From Marinobacter sp. EhC06 (GTDB taxonomy: Bacteria; Pseudomonadota; Gammaproteobacteria; Pseudomonadales; Oleiphilaceae), in the NCBI RefSeq assembly GCF_001650915.1, contig NZ_LXYO01000023.1, forward strand, positions 930,001-994,000: a stretch of DNA of 64,000 nt, written 5' to 3'. How positions within the stretch are numbered: position 1 is the stretch's first letter; every line of letters starts with the position of its first letter. The translations under genes and the position numbers were made by a program. Below the pieces are notes generated by a model that was given only the letters and a program-made list of their open reading frames with translations, searched no databases and had not been told where the DNA came from. This document shows, piece after piece, positions 48,638 to 57,694 of the stretch.

Positions 48638-49425
48638 CAGTTGGTCGTGTCATTTCCGGTGTCGTATCCATAGCTCCGGATAATAGCAATGGCGGCGTCT
48701 GATTTCAGAAAATCCATCCAGGCCAGGGCGGCCTCGTTGCCGGCTCCGCGATTCAGCAGGATAACCTGCTGATCAATGGGGTGGTAGTAACTCTGGGGAA
48801 CTTCCCAGAAAGTGCCTTTATCATCTTCCCAGGAGCGTACCTGGGACAGAGCCACGAAGCCGGCCTGGGCATTGCGGCTGACAACGAACTGGAAAGTCTG
48901 GGCAATGGAGTCCCCCCGAACGAGTTTCGGCTGCAGGACATCCCATTGGCCCATATGCTCCAGAACCTGCTGCGCGGCTAGGCCGTACGGGGCCGTCTTC
49001 GGGTTGGCGATGGCCAGCCTCGCGAAGGGCTGGCTGGCCAGATAACTATGGGCATCTTCAAAAGCTCCGGCGGCAGGACTCCAGAGCGCCAGCTTGCCCC
49101 GGGCGTAGGTGAACCGTGTGCCGGAAATGCCAGCCTGCTCCTGCTCGATCAGCGCTGGCCGTCGCACGTCGGCGGCCATGAATACGTCGAAGGGCGCGCC
49201 ATTTCTGATCTGCGCGTAGAGTTTACCCGTGGATCCGAAGCTTGCGGACACGGTGTGCCCGGTTACGGCTTCAAAATGCTGCGCCAGTTCCCGGGCGGTG
49301 TCGGTAAAGTTGGCGGCGGCCCCGAGACTGACCTCGCCAGCAACAGCCCCGGTGATGGTGAAGCCAGACAGGCACAGAGCCAGTCCCAGGGTACGGAACA
49401 GCCTGAGGCCTCGAAGATAACCCAT
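48637..49425 (-). CDS. modA: molybdate-binding periplasmic protein
   Basis: 262 residues with a signal peptide (cleavage near GEVSLGAAANF). It shows the ModA sequence AAANFTDTARELAQHFEAVTG, then FGSTGKLYAQIRNGAPFDVFMAADVRRP. It captures molybdate or tungstate for ModBC. First gene of the operon, 17 bases after the stop codon of the alpha/beta hydrolase gene, so it may be read with it. Confidence 0.95.
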   Translation of the reverse strand: MGYLRGLRLFRTLGLALCLSGFTITGAVAGEVSLGAAANFTDTARELAQHFEAVTGHTVSASFGSTGKLYAQIRNGAPFDVFMAADVRRPALIEQEQAGISGTRFTYARGKLALWSPAAGAFEDAHSYLASQPFARLAIANPKTAPYGLAAQQVLEHMGQWDVLQPKLVRGDSIAQTFQFVVSRNAQAGFVALSQVRSWEDDKGTFWEVPQSYYHPIDQQVILLNRGAGNEAALAWMDFLKSDAAIAIIRSYGYDTGNDTTN

Positions 49426-49442
49426 GCAACGTCCTTACAGAG

Positions 49443-50411
49443 TCAATCAATGATGGCTTGAGTTTGTGGTGACATTTCCGGATGCGCGACCGATGACGGT
49501 GAATCTGAGGTCAGGCACAAAGACCGGAGGTAATCCCGGACGTCGTCCCGGTTGGTCTCGTTGAGCATCTCATGGCGGCCGCCTTCGAACAATCTCAGGG
49601 TGACGTTTTCAACACCCGCCTCACGAATGGTCTGGAAGTGCCTTCGGACGCCACGCCCCATTTCCCCGACGGCATCTGCAGTGCCTGAAAACAGATGCAC
49701 TGGCAGATCTTTGCGCCAGGCAGCCGGCGAAAGGCGCAGCATACCACCAGTGAAATCCCACCACAGGCCAACCGTGCAATCGAAACCACACAGCGGGTCG
49801 GCAATATAGCGATCCACCTGGTCCGGATCCCGGCTGAGCCAATCGGCATTGGTTCGGTTCGGGCGGAACTTGCGATTGAACTGCTCAAAGGTCATTCGGG
49901 CCACCAGACGGCTGCGGTGCTGCTTGCCGCGAACCAGACGGATCAGACCGATCAGGGTCCGGGATGCCAGGAGCTGGCCCCGGTCAATGCGGTTGGTGGC
50001 GCTGAGGATCAGGGTGTCCAGTTTGTCGCCGTGGCTCTGGGCGTAGGCCTGGGCAATAAAGGAACCCATGCTGTGGCCCAGCAGGTTGACGGGCAGCCCG
50101 GGAAATCGGGCACGGGTGTGTTGAACCATCTGATGCAGGTCGTCAACCACACGGGTCCAGCCATGCTGGTCGGCATAGTGCCCCAGGTCCCCGGAAGGGC
50201 AGCTCGGGCCATGGCCCCGGTGATGATAGGTGATAACAGCTATGCGGTTTTCCCCGAGCCAGCGCGCCAGTGGTGTGTAACGGTCGCCGTGTTCGGCCAT
50301 GCCATGGCTGACAATGAGAATGGCGGTCGGTGCCGCCGGGGTAAAGAGCGTCCCGGTTATCGTGTGGCCATCACCAGCGTTCAGCGTCAGGGGATGTTCG
50401 TTCAGTGTCAC
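49443..50411 (-). CDS. alpha/beta hydrolase (monoacylglycerol lipase-like)
   Basis: 322 residues of the serine aminopeptidase S33 / monoacylglycerol lipase type. The nucleophile elbow is LLGHSMGSF; the oxyanion region is IVSHGMAEHGDRY, and the final histidine is in EGGRHEMLNE. No signal peptide is apparent. GTG at 50411 is the only likely start and overlaps the end of the sterol-desaturase-like gene by 41 bases, so the two are linked. Confidence 0.88.
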   Translation of the reverse strand: MTLNEHPLTLNAGDGHTITGTLFTPAAPTAILIVSHGMAEHGDRYTPLARWLGENRIAVITYHHRGHGPSCPSGDLGHYADQHGWTRVVDDLHQMVQHTRARFPGLPVNLLGHSMGSFIAQAYAQSHGDKLDTLILSATNRIDRGQLLASRTLIGLIRLVRGKQHRSRLVARMTFEQFNRKFRPNRTNADWLSRDPDQVDRYIADPLCGFDCTVGLWWDFTGGMLRLSPAAWRKDLPVHLFSGTADAVGEMGRGVRRHFQTIREAGVENVTLRLFEGGRHEMLNETNRDDVRDYLRSLCLTSDSPSSVAHPEMSPQTQAIID

Positions 50412-51357
50412 GGCCCGTTTCCTTGTTGTTTTTCACTGTGGCCGGGCGTTGCCACTCCGGCGGTTTCCATAGGTGGGTAAGGCGAGACAATAATCCGCCT
50501 GGCTGCGCCATGTCGCGGAACAGGTCCACGTATTCGTGGGTCCATAGCACAATCAGGTTATTGGAGCGGATGGGCCGGGTGATTCCGTATTCGGGCGGAT
50601 CCTGGGCATTTTCGTCGACAAACGTGCCGAACACGCGATCCCATACTATCAGCGTGCCGCCGTAATTACGGTCGATATAACCGGGATTGCGGCCATGATG
50701 AACCCGGTGATGGCTCGGGGTGTTGAAAACAAGTTCAACCCATCGGGGCAGTTTTCCAATCAGTGTGGTGTGAATAAAGAACTGGTACACCAGTGACAGT
50801 GCGTAAGCCACGCCAATCCAGACAGGATTGAGACCCAGCAATGCCAGGGGCAGATAGAACACCCACATGCCGTTGAAAATGTTGGTGGCATTCTGGCGCA
50901 TGGCGGTGGAAAAATTCATCCGCTCCGAAGAATGGTGCACCACGTGCGCGGCCCAGAACCAGCGCACCCTGTGACTGGAAAGGTGCATCCAGTAGAAGCA
51001 GAAATCCACGCCCAGGAAGGTCAGCAAGGCAGTGAATGCATCAAGTTCCAGATCGAACAGGCGGTAGTGGTAACAGAGGGCGTAGGCAGGAAATGCAATC
51101 AGGCCGGCGAAGAGCAGCTCGGTCACCTGGTAGCCGGCACCAAGGGCAAAGTTCCTGATCGCTTCCCGGGTATCCATCAGCTTTGGGTTGTGCCGGATCT
51201 TTAGGTATTCCCACAGCGTAACGGCCACGAAGACGGGGGTGGCAACCACAAAAATCAGTTGCCGTTCATCCAGCGCCAGCCAGGGCGACGCCACCTTCCA
51301 CAGGGCAAGCAGACCGCTTTCTTCCAGTACGGCCAGCATCATGTCGGTCAAAGCCAT
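50371..51357 (-). CDS. sterol desaturase/fatty acid hydroxylase-family membrane protein
   Basis: 328 residues with several membrane segments and the diiron histidine clusters of this superfamily: HLSSHRVRWFWAAHVVHHSSE, then HRVHHGRNPGYIDRNYGG. It probably hydroxylates or desaturates a lipid at the inner membrane. The downstream lipase-like gene overlaps it, which suggests a joint lipid role (inference). Confidence 0.88.
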   Translation of the reverse strand: MALTDMMLAVLEESGLLALWKVASPWLALDERQLIFVVATPVFVAVTLWEYLKIRHNPKLMDTREAIRNFALGAGYQVTELLFAGLIAFPAYALCYHYRLFDLELDAFTALLTFLGVDFCFYWMHLSSHRVRWFWAAHVVHHSSERMNFSTAMRQNATNIFNGMWVFYLPLALLGLNPVWIGVAYALSLVYQFFIHTTLIGKLPRWVELVFNTPSHHRVHHGRNPGYIDRNYGGTLIVWDRVFGTFVDENAQDPPEYGITRPIRSNNLIVLWTHEYVDLFRDMAQPGGLLSRLTHLWKPPEWQRPATVKNNKETGRDTERTSPDAERW

Positions 51358-51465
51358 AGAGTTCCCGCCGGGTTCCAGTTCCTACAGGCTTATTTTGGCA
51401 TGTAACCCGGGCAGTGGAATGTCGGTTCACGCCAGATTGGCTGACGAATTCCGACACCGGCGGAC

Positions 51466-52212
51466 TCAGTTGGGCTGGCGGTTTTCACTGTAGATTTTCT
51501 CCAGGGGACGGATCTGCTGTTGCCACTGGTCCAGCCAGGTCTTGATGTCCCTGGGAATCCGGGCAGGTTTTGGCCAGGGCACCGGGTATTGCGCTGGCTG
51601 GAACATGGGCGCAAACAGGGCCGCGGCCGTCAGGTCGGCACGGGTGAACTGGTCGCCAACCAGAAAAGGGCGCTTGCTATAGATGTCTGCCAGCTCGGTG
51701 AGAAGATCTTCCATTACCTGCCGGGATTTTTCAGAGGTTTTCTCGTTGATCTTCATCCACTGGCGCATGACTTCATCAACCCGACTGAACGCCAGGCTGA
51801 GGATTATCCGGTTATAGAATGGCGTACCGGCAGCCAGCATGGGCACCACGATTTTGGGGCGCTGAAGGAAGTGGTGGTAGGAGTAGCAGCGTATGGCGGG
51901 GCCGGCTTCCTCGTCCAGCCGCCGTTCCCAGGCCAGCGCCTGCTCGCGCAATTCCGGATCGTTCGGAGTCAGGGAGTGCTCGGGAAAGGTCTGATCCAGG
52001 TAATCCAGGATGGCCGCTGAGCCCTGAACCACCTGGCCATCATGCTCCAGGACCGGTACTGACGAGGCCTGGCCAGTCAGTTTCCGGATGGTTTTTACAT
52101 GCTGCCCGGGCAGCAGATTGACCGTTTCGTAGTTGAGTCCCTTGTAATCCAGGGCCCATCGGACTTTTTCGCAATAGTGGGAAATGGCAAATTGGTGAAG
52201 TTTCAGCGCCAT
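51466..52212 (-). CDS. glutathione S-transferase-family protein
   Basis: 248 residues. The N-terminal thioredoxin-like domain starts MALKLHQFAISHYCEKVRWA, with the cis-proline in ASSVPVLEHDGQ and GSAAILDYLDQTFPE. The all-helical C-terminal domain includes LVGDQFTRADLTAAALF. ATG at 52212 is chosen for GAGGAG upstream and conserved sequence; a longer frame upstream has none. Divergent from the META-domain lipoprotein gene. Confidence 0.9.
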   Translation of the reverse strand: MALKLHQFAISHYCEKVRWALDYKGLNYETVNLLPGQHVKTIRKLTGQASSVPVLEHDGQVVQGSAAILDYLDQTFPEHSLTPNDPELREQALAWERRLDEEAGPAIRCYSYHHFLQRPKIVVPMLAAGTPFYNRIILSLAFSRVDEVMRQWMKINEKTSEKSRQVMEDLLTELADIYSKRPFLVGDQFTRADLTAAALFAPMFQPAQYPVPWPKPARIPRDIKTWLDQWQQQIRPLEKIYSENRQPN

Positions 52213-52351
52213 GGGGTCGTCTCCTCGGTTCAGCGTTCTAGCATACTGCCGGTGAGGCGGTATAAGAAGTCTCGTCGAACACTCATGGTGGCCTCGTCCG
52301 TCGTTGGCTTCTAAAATGTAGGTCGAAAACATGCCTACAAGGGAACTGACC

Positions 52352-53326
52352 ATGCACTCACGACGAGTTCTGATGTTGTCCGTCGTCACGGCGGCGGGCC
52401 TTGCTGTCTCCGCCTGCTCCTCTCTGCCCGATACCCGTCAGCCGGTTTCCGGTAGCTATGCGTGCGGGCAACTTGATATAGCCGTATCCGGTAATGAGGA
52501 CAGCGATCTGATCAGTGTCGATTATCTGGACCGGCGGGTTCTGCTCAAGCCGGAGGAAAGCGCCTCGGGAGCCCTGTATGTTGCCCCGGGCGATGACCAG
52601 ACTCGTTTCTGGAGCAAGGGTGAAAAAGCGACCCTGACGATACGGGGGCAAACGTACCCGGAATGTTTACAGCCGGGTGACCTGGAAATGCCTTTTGAGG
52701 CCCGTGGCAATGAGCCCTTCTGGCATGCGACGCTTGAGGGAGGCGAGCTGTTGTTAACACGCCCATTCGAGGAGCAGGGCACACGCCGTGTTCCGGTTGA
52801 ACTGAGAACAGCCAATCGCCACGGTCGGGAGTATGTGGCGACGCTGGATGATCTGCCCATCAGGCTCACGGTGGCCCGACAACTTTGCGAAGACAGTATG
52901 TCTGGGGCGCAATACCCGGCGCAGGTGCGCCTGGTAGTTGGCAGTGACGAATTCACCGGGTGTGGCGGGGATCGTCAACGCCTCTTGCGGGGCGCCGTGT
53001 GGGTTGTTGAGGATCTTGCAGGAACAGGCATTATTGACCGGTCACGGATCACCATTGAGTTTCTTGAGGACAACAGAATGGCGGGTCAGGCTTCGTGCAA
53101 CCGCTATACCGGCAGCTATCAGCTCAGGGGCGAAGGCGTTGCCATCGGTCCATTGGCATCAACCCGGATGGCCTGCGCGCCAGCGCTGATGAATCAGGAG
53201 GATCGGTTTCTCACCCTTTTGGGTCAGGTGACGTCAGTTCGTATTGGTCAACACGGCGAGTTGCTCCTGTCGACAGCCGACGGCGGGACGATGCGGGCGT
53301 TTCAGTCCGACCATGATAGTCCGTAA
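52352..53326 (+). CDS. META-domain (HslJ-like) lipoprotein
   Basis: 324 residues with a lipoprotein signal (lipobox VSAC, Cys near residue 22). The N-terminal part resembles the MliC/lysozyme-inhibitor fold (YACGQLDIAVSGN). The middle part (RGNEPFWHATLEGGELLLTR) resembles COG3650, and the C-terminal META domain shows GQASCNRYTGSYQLRGEG with the expected cysteine pair. A role in envelope stress or heat-shock tolerance is suggested by HslJ. Its last 25 bases overlap the 3' end of the convergent binding-protein gene. Confidence 0.83.
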   Translation: MHSRRVLMLSVVTAAGLAVSACSSLPDTRQPVSGSYACGQLDIAVSGNEDSDLISVDYLDRRVLLKPEESASGALYVAPGDDQTRFWSKGEKATLTIRGQTYPECLQPGDLEMPFEARGNEPFWHATLEGGELLLTRPFEEQGTRRVPVELRTANRHGREYVATLDDLPIRLTVARQLCEDSMSGAQYPAQVRLVVGSDEFTGCGGDRQRLLRGAVWVVEDLAGTGIIDRSRITIEFLEDNRMAGQASCNRYTGSYQLRGEGVAIGPLASTRMACAPALMNQEDRFLTLLGQVTSVRIGQHGELLLSTADGGTMRAFQSDHDSP

Positions 53327-54144
53327 CGGGCCAGTATCTCCGCTACCCGGCCGGTGCTCTGCAGGGCTTTGGCTCCCTCCGACAGGAGCGCTGCGAGCTC
53401 GAGGGAGTCACTGCCGACCGGGGAAAATGCAACATACAGCGGTGACTCATGGATCACCGTGGCCATTCTCAGACTTTCAGCGCTGCCATCCTGTTCCAGT
53501 TGCCACTGCATCACGTAGCGATCTTCCGGAAATACGTCAGAGCGGCGTTGGTGCAGGAGTTCGATAGCGCGGCTGAGCGGCGCCGGGCCCGAGAGTATCC
53601 AGACCTTTTCCGGGTTGTCCTGATACTTCGCGATATAGCTATCCAGTTCCGGTGAATAGGCATAGCCATTGATCGCCAGCAGGGTGAACTGGCTGAGTGA
53701 ATCGACGCCACTGTACTGCCAATTGTTGTCAGGGTGGGTGTAGAGCGCAATCTTGGAGTAGCCAATGGCGGCCTTGGGAAACACAAAGTCCGGTGCATCT
53801 CCGGGAAGGGCTCCAACAACGGCATCCACATAGCCGTCCCGGGCTTGCTGGAGTGCCCGAGCCCAACTCATATTAACGTATTCCACATTGATACCTGCCA
53901 GGCCAAACGCTTCCCTGGCGATATCTATCATATAGCCTTCGTGCCCGGAGCCGGCTTCACAATTGTGAGGGCACCAGGGATCAGCGGCAATAACTACGCT
54001 CTGACGCGGCTCTGTGGGAGCCGGCGCTGCGGGAGCTGTCTTCGTTGCCTTTGCTACTGTTTCAGGAACCAGCGATGGCGGGTCCTCTGGCTGCGAGCAG
54101 GCGGCAAGAAAGAGCGCAATCGAGAGAACCAGGGGTTTTGCCAT
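53302..54144 (-). CDS. family 3 solute-binding lipoprotein
   Basis: 280 residues with a lipobox (LAAC) and a linker rich in Ala, Pro and Thr. A periplasmic-binding fold of the extracellular solute-binding family 3 follows (VVIAADPWCPHNC, GYMIDIAREAFGLAGINVEY, DAVVGALPGDAPDFVFP). No permease or ATPase genes of the matching amino-acid type are adjacent, so it may be a sensor-like orphan. Its cysteines (CPHNC) are unusual for the group. Confidence 0.8.
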   Translation of the reverse strand: MAKPLVLSIALFLAACSQPEDPPSLVPETVAKATKTAPAAPAPTEPRQSVVIAADPWCPHNCEAGSGHEGYMIDIAREAFGLAGINVEYVNMSWARALQQARDGYVDAVVGALPGDAPDFVFPKAAIGYSKIALYTHPDNNWQYSGVDSLSQFTLLAINGYAYSPELDSYIAKYQDNPEKVWILSGPAPLSRAIELLHQRRSDVFPEDRYVMQWQLEQDGSAESLRMATVIHESPLYVAFSPVGSDSLELAALLSEGAKALQSTGRVAEILARYGLSWSD

Positions 54145-54227
54145 GGCGATAAAACCAGAATGCCGAAACCGTCGGCTTTACCTGAAGCATAGACCCTGGC
54201 GGCGGTTTTGTAATGAACAAAATGGTG

Positions 54228-55286
54228 CTAGGCCGCGGTTTTGCTCCTGTCGGCTGACGCGGCTGTCGGCACCAGTGCACGGGCCAGATCTTTCATGTGC
54301 AGAGTGCCCACATGCTGATCGTCCCGGACCACCCGGAAATTCAGGGACATGTCGCCTTCGGATTTCAGAAGTACCGATTCCAGGTTGTCTTTTTCCGAAA
54401 TATCCCCGGCAAACTCGGAATCACCATCGTCCGGCGGGCTCATCACAGATCGTACCCTGAGCACCCGGGCCCGGTTGATATCGCTGATGAAGTCGACAAT
54501 GTAGGGATCGCCCGGGTTTAGCAGAATCTCCTGGGGATCCCCCTGTTGCACCACTTCGCCGTCTTTCAGAATGACCAGGTGATCGGCCAGCTTCAGGGCC
54601 TCATCTAGGTCGTGGGTGATGAATACGATGGTTTTCTTGAGCTCTTCCTGCAGCTCCAGTAACAGGTCCTGCATATCGGAGCGAATCAGCGGGTCCAGTG
54701 CCGAGAAGGCTTCGTCCATCAGCATGATCGGGGCGTCGGACACCAGGGCCCGGGCGATACCCACGCGCTGCTGCATGCCGCCGGACAATTGATGCGGATA
54801 CTGGTATTCGTTGCCTTCCAGTCCAACCCGGGCAAGCCATTTACGGGCATCGGCCTCAAAGTCCGAGGTTGTGTAGCCCCGAATGTCCTTGGCCATGCCG
54901 GCGTTCTCGAGCACCGTCTTGTGAGGCAGCAGGGCAAACTTCTGGAACACCATCGACATACGTTCCCGGCGGAGCTTGCGCAGCTGCTCCTCGGTGTAGC
55001 TCATGATGTCCTCGCCGTCGACGCGGATTTCACCGGCTGTAGGGTCGATCAGCCGGTTAAGATGCCGGATCAGGGTGGATTTCCCGGAACCGGACAGGCC
55101 CATGATTACGGTAATCTCGCCATCGTGCATATCCACGTTGATATCACGCAGGCCGAGGACGTGTCGCTGTTGTTCCAGCAGATCGGCTTTGCCCATGCCC
55201 TTGCGAACATACTCCAGGGCAACATCCGGGGTCGGGCCGAAGATCTTGTAAAGGTTTCGGATCGAAATCTTGATGTCTTTTGCCAT
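54228..55286 (-). CDS. proV: glycine betaine/proline ABC transporter ATP-binding protein
   Basis: 352 residues with Walker A GLSGSGKSTLI, signature LSGGMQQRVGIARAL and Walker B MLMDEAFSALD, then a C-terminal CBS-like regulatory part (LLKSEGDMSLNFRVVRDDQH onward). The start MAKDIKISIRNLYKIFG and length match ProV/OpuAA. Last gene of the X-W-V operon, ten bases after the permease gene. Confidence 0.95.
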   Translation of the reverse strand: MAKDIKISIRNLYKIFGPTPDVALEYVRKGMGKADLLEQQRHVLGLRDINVDMHDGEITVIMGLSGSGKSTLIRHLNRLIDPTAGEIRVDGEDIMSYTEEQLRKLRRERMSMVFQKFALLPHKTVLENAGMAKDIRGYTTSDFEADARKWLARVGLEGNEYQYPHQLSGGMQQRVGIARALVSDAPIMLMDEAFSALDPLIRSDMQDLLLELQEELKKTIVFITHDLDEALKLADHLVILKDGEVVQQGDPQEILLNPGDPYIVDFISDINRARVLRVRSVMSPPDDGDSEFAGDISEKDNLESVLLKSEGDMSLNFRVVRDDQHVGTLHMKDLARALVPTAASADRSKTAA

Positions 55287-55296
55287 GGGGCTTACC

Positions 55297-56331
55297 TCAC
55301 TGCTTCTGGGAGACGTTGATGCGTGCCAGGGACGCCTTGGTTACCCGGTCGAGAATCACCGCCAGGATCACAATGCCAAGACCCGATACCAGGCCAACCC
55401 CCAGTTCCAGATTACGGATGCCCCGCAGGACCAGAACGCCAAGCCCAGGCGCGGACACCAGGGATGCGATGACAACCATGGCTAGACTCATCATGATGGT
55501 CTGGTTGACCCCTGCCATGATGTTGGGCAGCGCCAACGGGATCTGCACCTTGTAGAGTTTCTGTCGGGGCGTCATGCCAAAGGCGTCTGCGGCCTCAATC
55601 ACGTCCTTGTCCACCAGCCGGATGCCGAGGTTGGTTAGCCGGATCACAGGAACAATGGCGTAGAGGATGATGGCGATACCGTACAGCTTTGACTCGGTGA
55701 CACTGAACAGGAAGATAAGCGGGATCAGGTACACAAACGGTGGCAGCGTCTGCAGCATGTCCAGCACCGGTATGATCATGCGTTGCAGGGAATTGCTGCG
55801 TGCCATGGCGATGCCTATGGGTACACCCAGTAACACGCACAGGAAGGCACATACAAAAATGATCGCCAGGGTTTGCATGGCGTAATCATAATGGTCGATG
55901 AAGGCCAGCAGTACGATACTGCCGCCTACGAACAGCATCAGCTTCCAGGATTTGGTGACCACGAAAACAACCGCCAGTAACAAGGGGATAACGATCCACC
56001 AGGGCGTGTTCAGCATGGCGTAAAGTGCCCCATCCAGGAACCAGCTGAGCGGCTGGGTCAATGGATCGAGAACCAGACTCAGGCTGTCCTTTATTGCCAG
56101 AAACCCCTGTTCCAGGCCCTTGGTAAGCTCCCGGGACTGGGGAAAGGCGGCACAGGATTCGTTCAGGGCGTCCATGGACGGAAACGGGAGCTCCCATATA
56201 GAGGCCGGTTCGGCGCTCTCTCCCTTGTTCTTATTCAGCAAATCGGCCATCGACATGGGGCCGCTGCTTTTGCCTTCAGAGCACCACTGCTCAAGGCCCA
56301 GTGATGAAAAAAGCGAGTCGTAGGTTGCCAT
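55297..56331 (-). CDS. proW: glycine betaine/proline ABC transporter permease
   Basis: 344 residues: a hydrophilic N-terminal part of about 110 residues, then six or more membrane segments and the permease EAA loop (EAADAFGMTPRQKLYKVQIP). ProW of Escherichia coli has the same kind of N-terminal extension. Read after the binding-protein gene, from which it is separated by a 97-base gap with a strong hairpin. Confidence 0.93.
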   Translation of the reverse strand: MATYDSLFSSLGLEQWCSEGKSSGPMSMADLLNKNKGESAEPASIWELPFPSMDALNESCAAFPQSRELTKGLEQGFLAIKDSLSLVLDPLTQPLSWFLDGALYAMLNTPWWIVIPLLLAVVFVVTKSWKLMLFVGGSIVLLAFIDHYDYAMQTLAIIFVCAFLCVLLGVPIGIAMARSNSLQRMIIPVLDMLQTLPPFVYLIPLIFLFSVTESKLYGIAIILYAIVPVIRLTNLGIRLVDKDVIEAADAFGMTPRQKLYKVQIPLALPNIMAGVNQTIMMSLAMVVIASLVSAPGLGVLVLRGIRNLELGVGLVSGLGIVILAVILDRVTKASLARINVSQKQ

Positions 56332-56385
56332 GGGCGGTCAGTCTCTCCTGCACGCGTCTGAAATCAGAACGGTTTTCGGAAAACG

Positions 56386-56416
56386 GCCCGGGACACAGAT
56401 AGAGTGTGTCCCGGGC
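56386..56416. repeat. perfect 12-bp inverted repeat between proX- and proW-like genes
   Basis: GCCCGGGACACA (56386-56397) and TGTGTCCCGGGC (56405-56416) flank a 7-nt loop, 12 bases past the binding-protein stop codon. It probably limits read-through or protects the 3' end of the binding-protein message, raising its amount relative to the membrane subunits. A run of four T follows on the minus strand, so partial termination is possible. Confidence 0.75.
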
Positions 56417-56428
56417 GGGGCAGGTCGA

Positions 56429-57394
56429 TCAGTTAAGAACGTTGGCCAGCCGCTCTTTTGCGGAGTCGTTGAGCCAGGTTGACCACTCGTCGCTGTTATT
56501 GGTGAGGTAGTAAACCGCAGCTTCCTCGCCCGAGGCGTTGTTAGCGTCCATCCAGGCCAGGATGCCGCTCATGGTCTCGGTTTTAAACGTCAGCTTGCTG
56601 AGCATCTCGGCAACTTCCGGCTCGCGCTCTTTGAAGTCGGTGGTAACCGACGTCAGGATCGTGGCCGCCGGGAAGTCGGAAACACCCGGGTTGTCGACAT
56701 CCGGTGTCTGGTTTTTCTGGTGCACGTCCGGCTTGATTTCACCGAGGTCAACCCGGGTCATGTCGTACTTACCAAGGGGAACGGTCGGGCCCCAGTAGTA
56801 GCCGAACCAGGGCTCTTCGTTCTGGACAGCGGACGCCATGGAGGAGGCCAAGGTCTCACCGGAACCATGGTTGAATACGTCAATGCCGGACTCTTCCAGA
56901 TCCAGGGCGCGAATCAGGTTGTCACTGACAACACGGCAGCCCCAGCCGTCCGGGCAGTTATTGAACCGACCGCCCACGAGCTCGGGATTGGCCATTACGC
57001 CCTCGATGGTCTTCAGTTCAGGGTGCTTCTCGGCAAGGTAAGTGGGAATCCACCAGCCTTCAACGCCACCCGGATCCAGCACTTTGCCCAGGCGCTCAAC
57101 CTTGCCCTGTTCTTCCAGGCGCAGGTAGGCCTCGCCCGCGGAGTTGAGCCACAGCTCGGTAACAATGTCGGGCTCACCGTTCTCGGCAACCGAGGTTACC
57201 GCCGGAACGGTATCGGAAGGAACGATGGTGACGTCACAGCCATAGCCCTGCTCCATAATAAAGGTGGCCACGTTGGTGACGACGGTGTTGGACGCCCAGT
57301 TCATTTCCGTGATGGATACCTCGCCGCAATCGGCCTGGGCCGCGACGGGTACGGATAGCGCGCAAAGCAGTGCAGCAGACTTGAGCTTTCGCAT
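56429..57394 (-). CDS. proX: glycine betaine-type ABC transporter substrate-binding protein
   Basis: 321 residues with a signal peptide (cleavage near AQA-DCGEVSI) and the OpuAC fold: VSITEMNWASNTVVTNVATF, PDIVTELWLN, GWWIPTYLAEKHPELKTIEG. ATG at 57394 has AAGGAG eight bases upstream. First gene of the operon. Tryptophans and tyrosines typical of a quaternary-amine aromatic cage are present, but the exact ligand (betaine, choline, proline betaine) cannot be chosen. Confidence 0.93.
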   Translation of the reverse strand: MRKLKSAALLCALSVPVAAQADCGEVSITEMNWASNTVVTNVATFIMEQGYGCDVTIVPSDTVPAVTSVAENGEPDIVTELWLNSAGEAYLRLEEQGKVERLGKVLDPGGVEGWWIPTYLAEKHPELKTIEGVMANPELVGGRFNNCPDGWGCRVVSDNLIRALDLEESGIDVFNHGSGETLASSMASAVQNEEPWFGYYWGPTVPLGKYDMTRVDLGEIKPDVHQKNQTPDVDNPGVSDFPAATILTSVTTDFKEREPEVAEMLSKLTFKTETMSGILAWMDANNASGEEAAVYYLTNNSDEWSTWLNDSAKERLANVLN

Positions 57395-57694
57395 AGTCAC
57401 TTCTCCTTCTTCAGGGTTTGTGATTTTTGGAGGGTGTTGTCGGTGTTAGTGCCGATACAAAGGGGCCGCGATCCGAAAGGATCGGGAAAACAGCTGTTTT
57501 ATGGTCGCTGTCATGGTCGAACAAATCAGAACATCTCGGTTAATACCTAGTAACAAGGATAACGAAGCTCAGCTCAGTTACAAGGGCGTATTCCAAATGT
57601 ATCTATAAAAAGGACATGTTATGCTTCCAAGGAGCTGTCAATAAGTTGTAGCAATCAACGGTTACACTCCGCGGATCTGATACCGGAGAACGCC
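57395..57694. promoter_or_regulatory. 300-base divergent intergenic region
   Basis: It separates the proX-like operon from the M14 peptidase gene. It contains the perfect 14-bp palindrome AAAACAGCTGTTTT (57487-57500) and a CGATCC-gaaa-GGATCG hairpin (57469-57484), both in the proX leader direction. A very short frame (MLPRSCQ) at 57620 is preceded by AAGGA. Promoter hexamers were not fixed. The palindrome is a candidate operator for osmotic or betaine control. Confidence 0.45.

Noticed and set aside
57617..57643. Seven-codon frame before the M14 peptidase as a regulatory peptide
   Set aside because: The site has AAGGA and an ATG, but a frame this short is expected by chance and no structure follows it.
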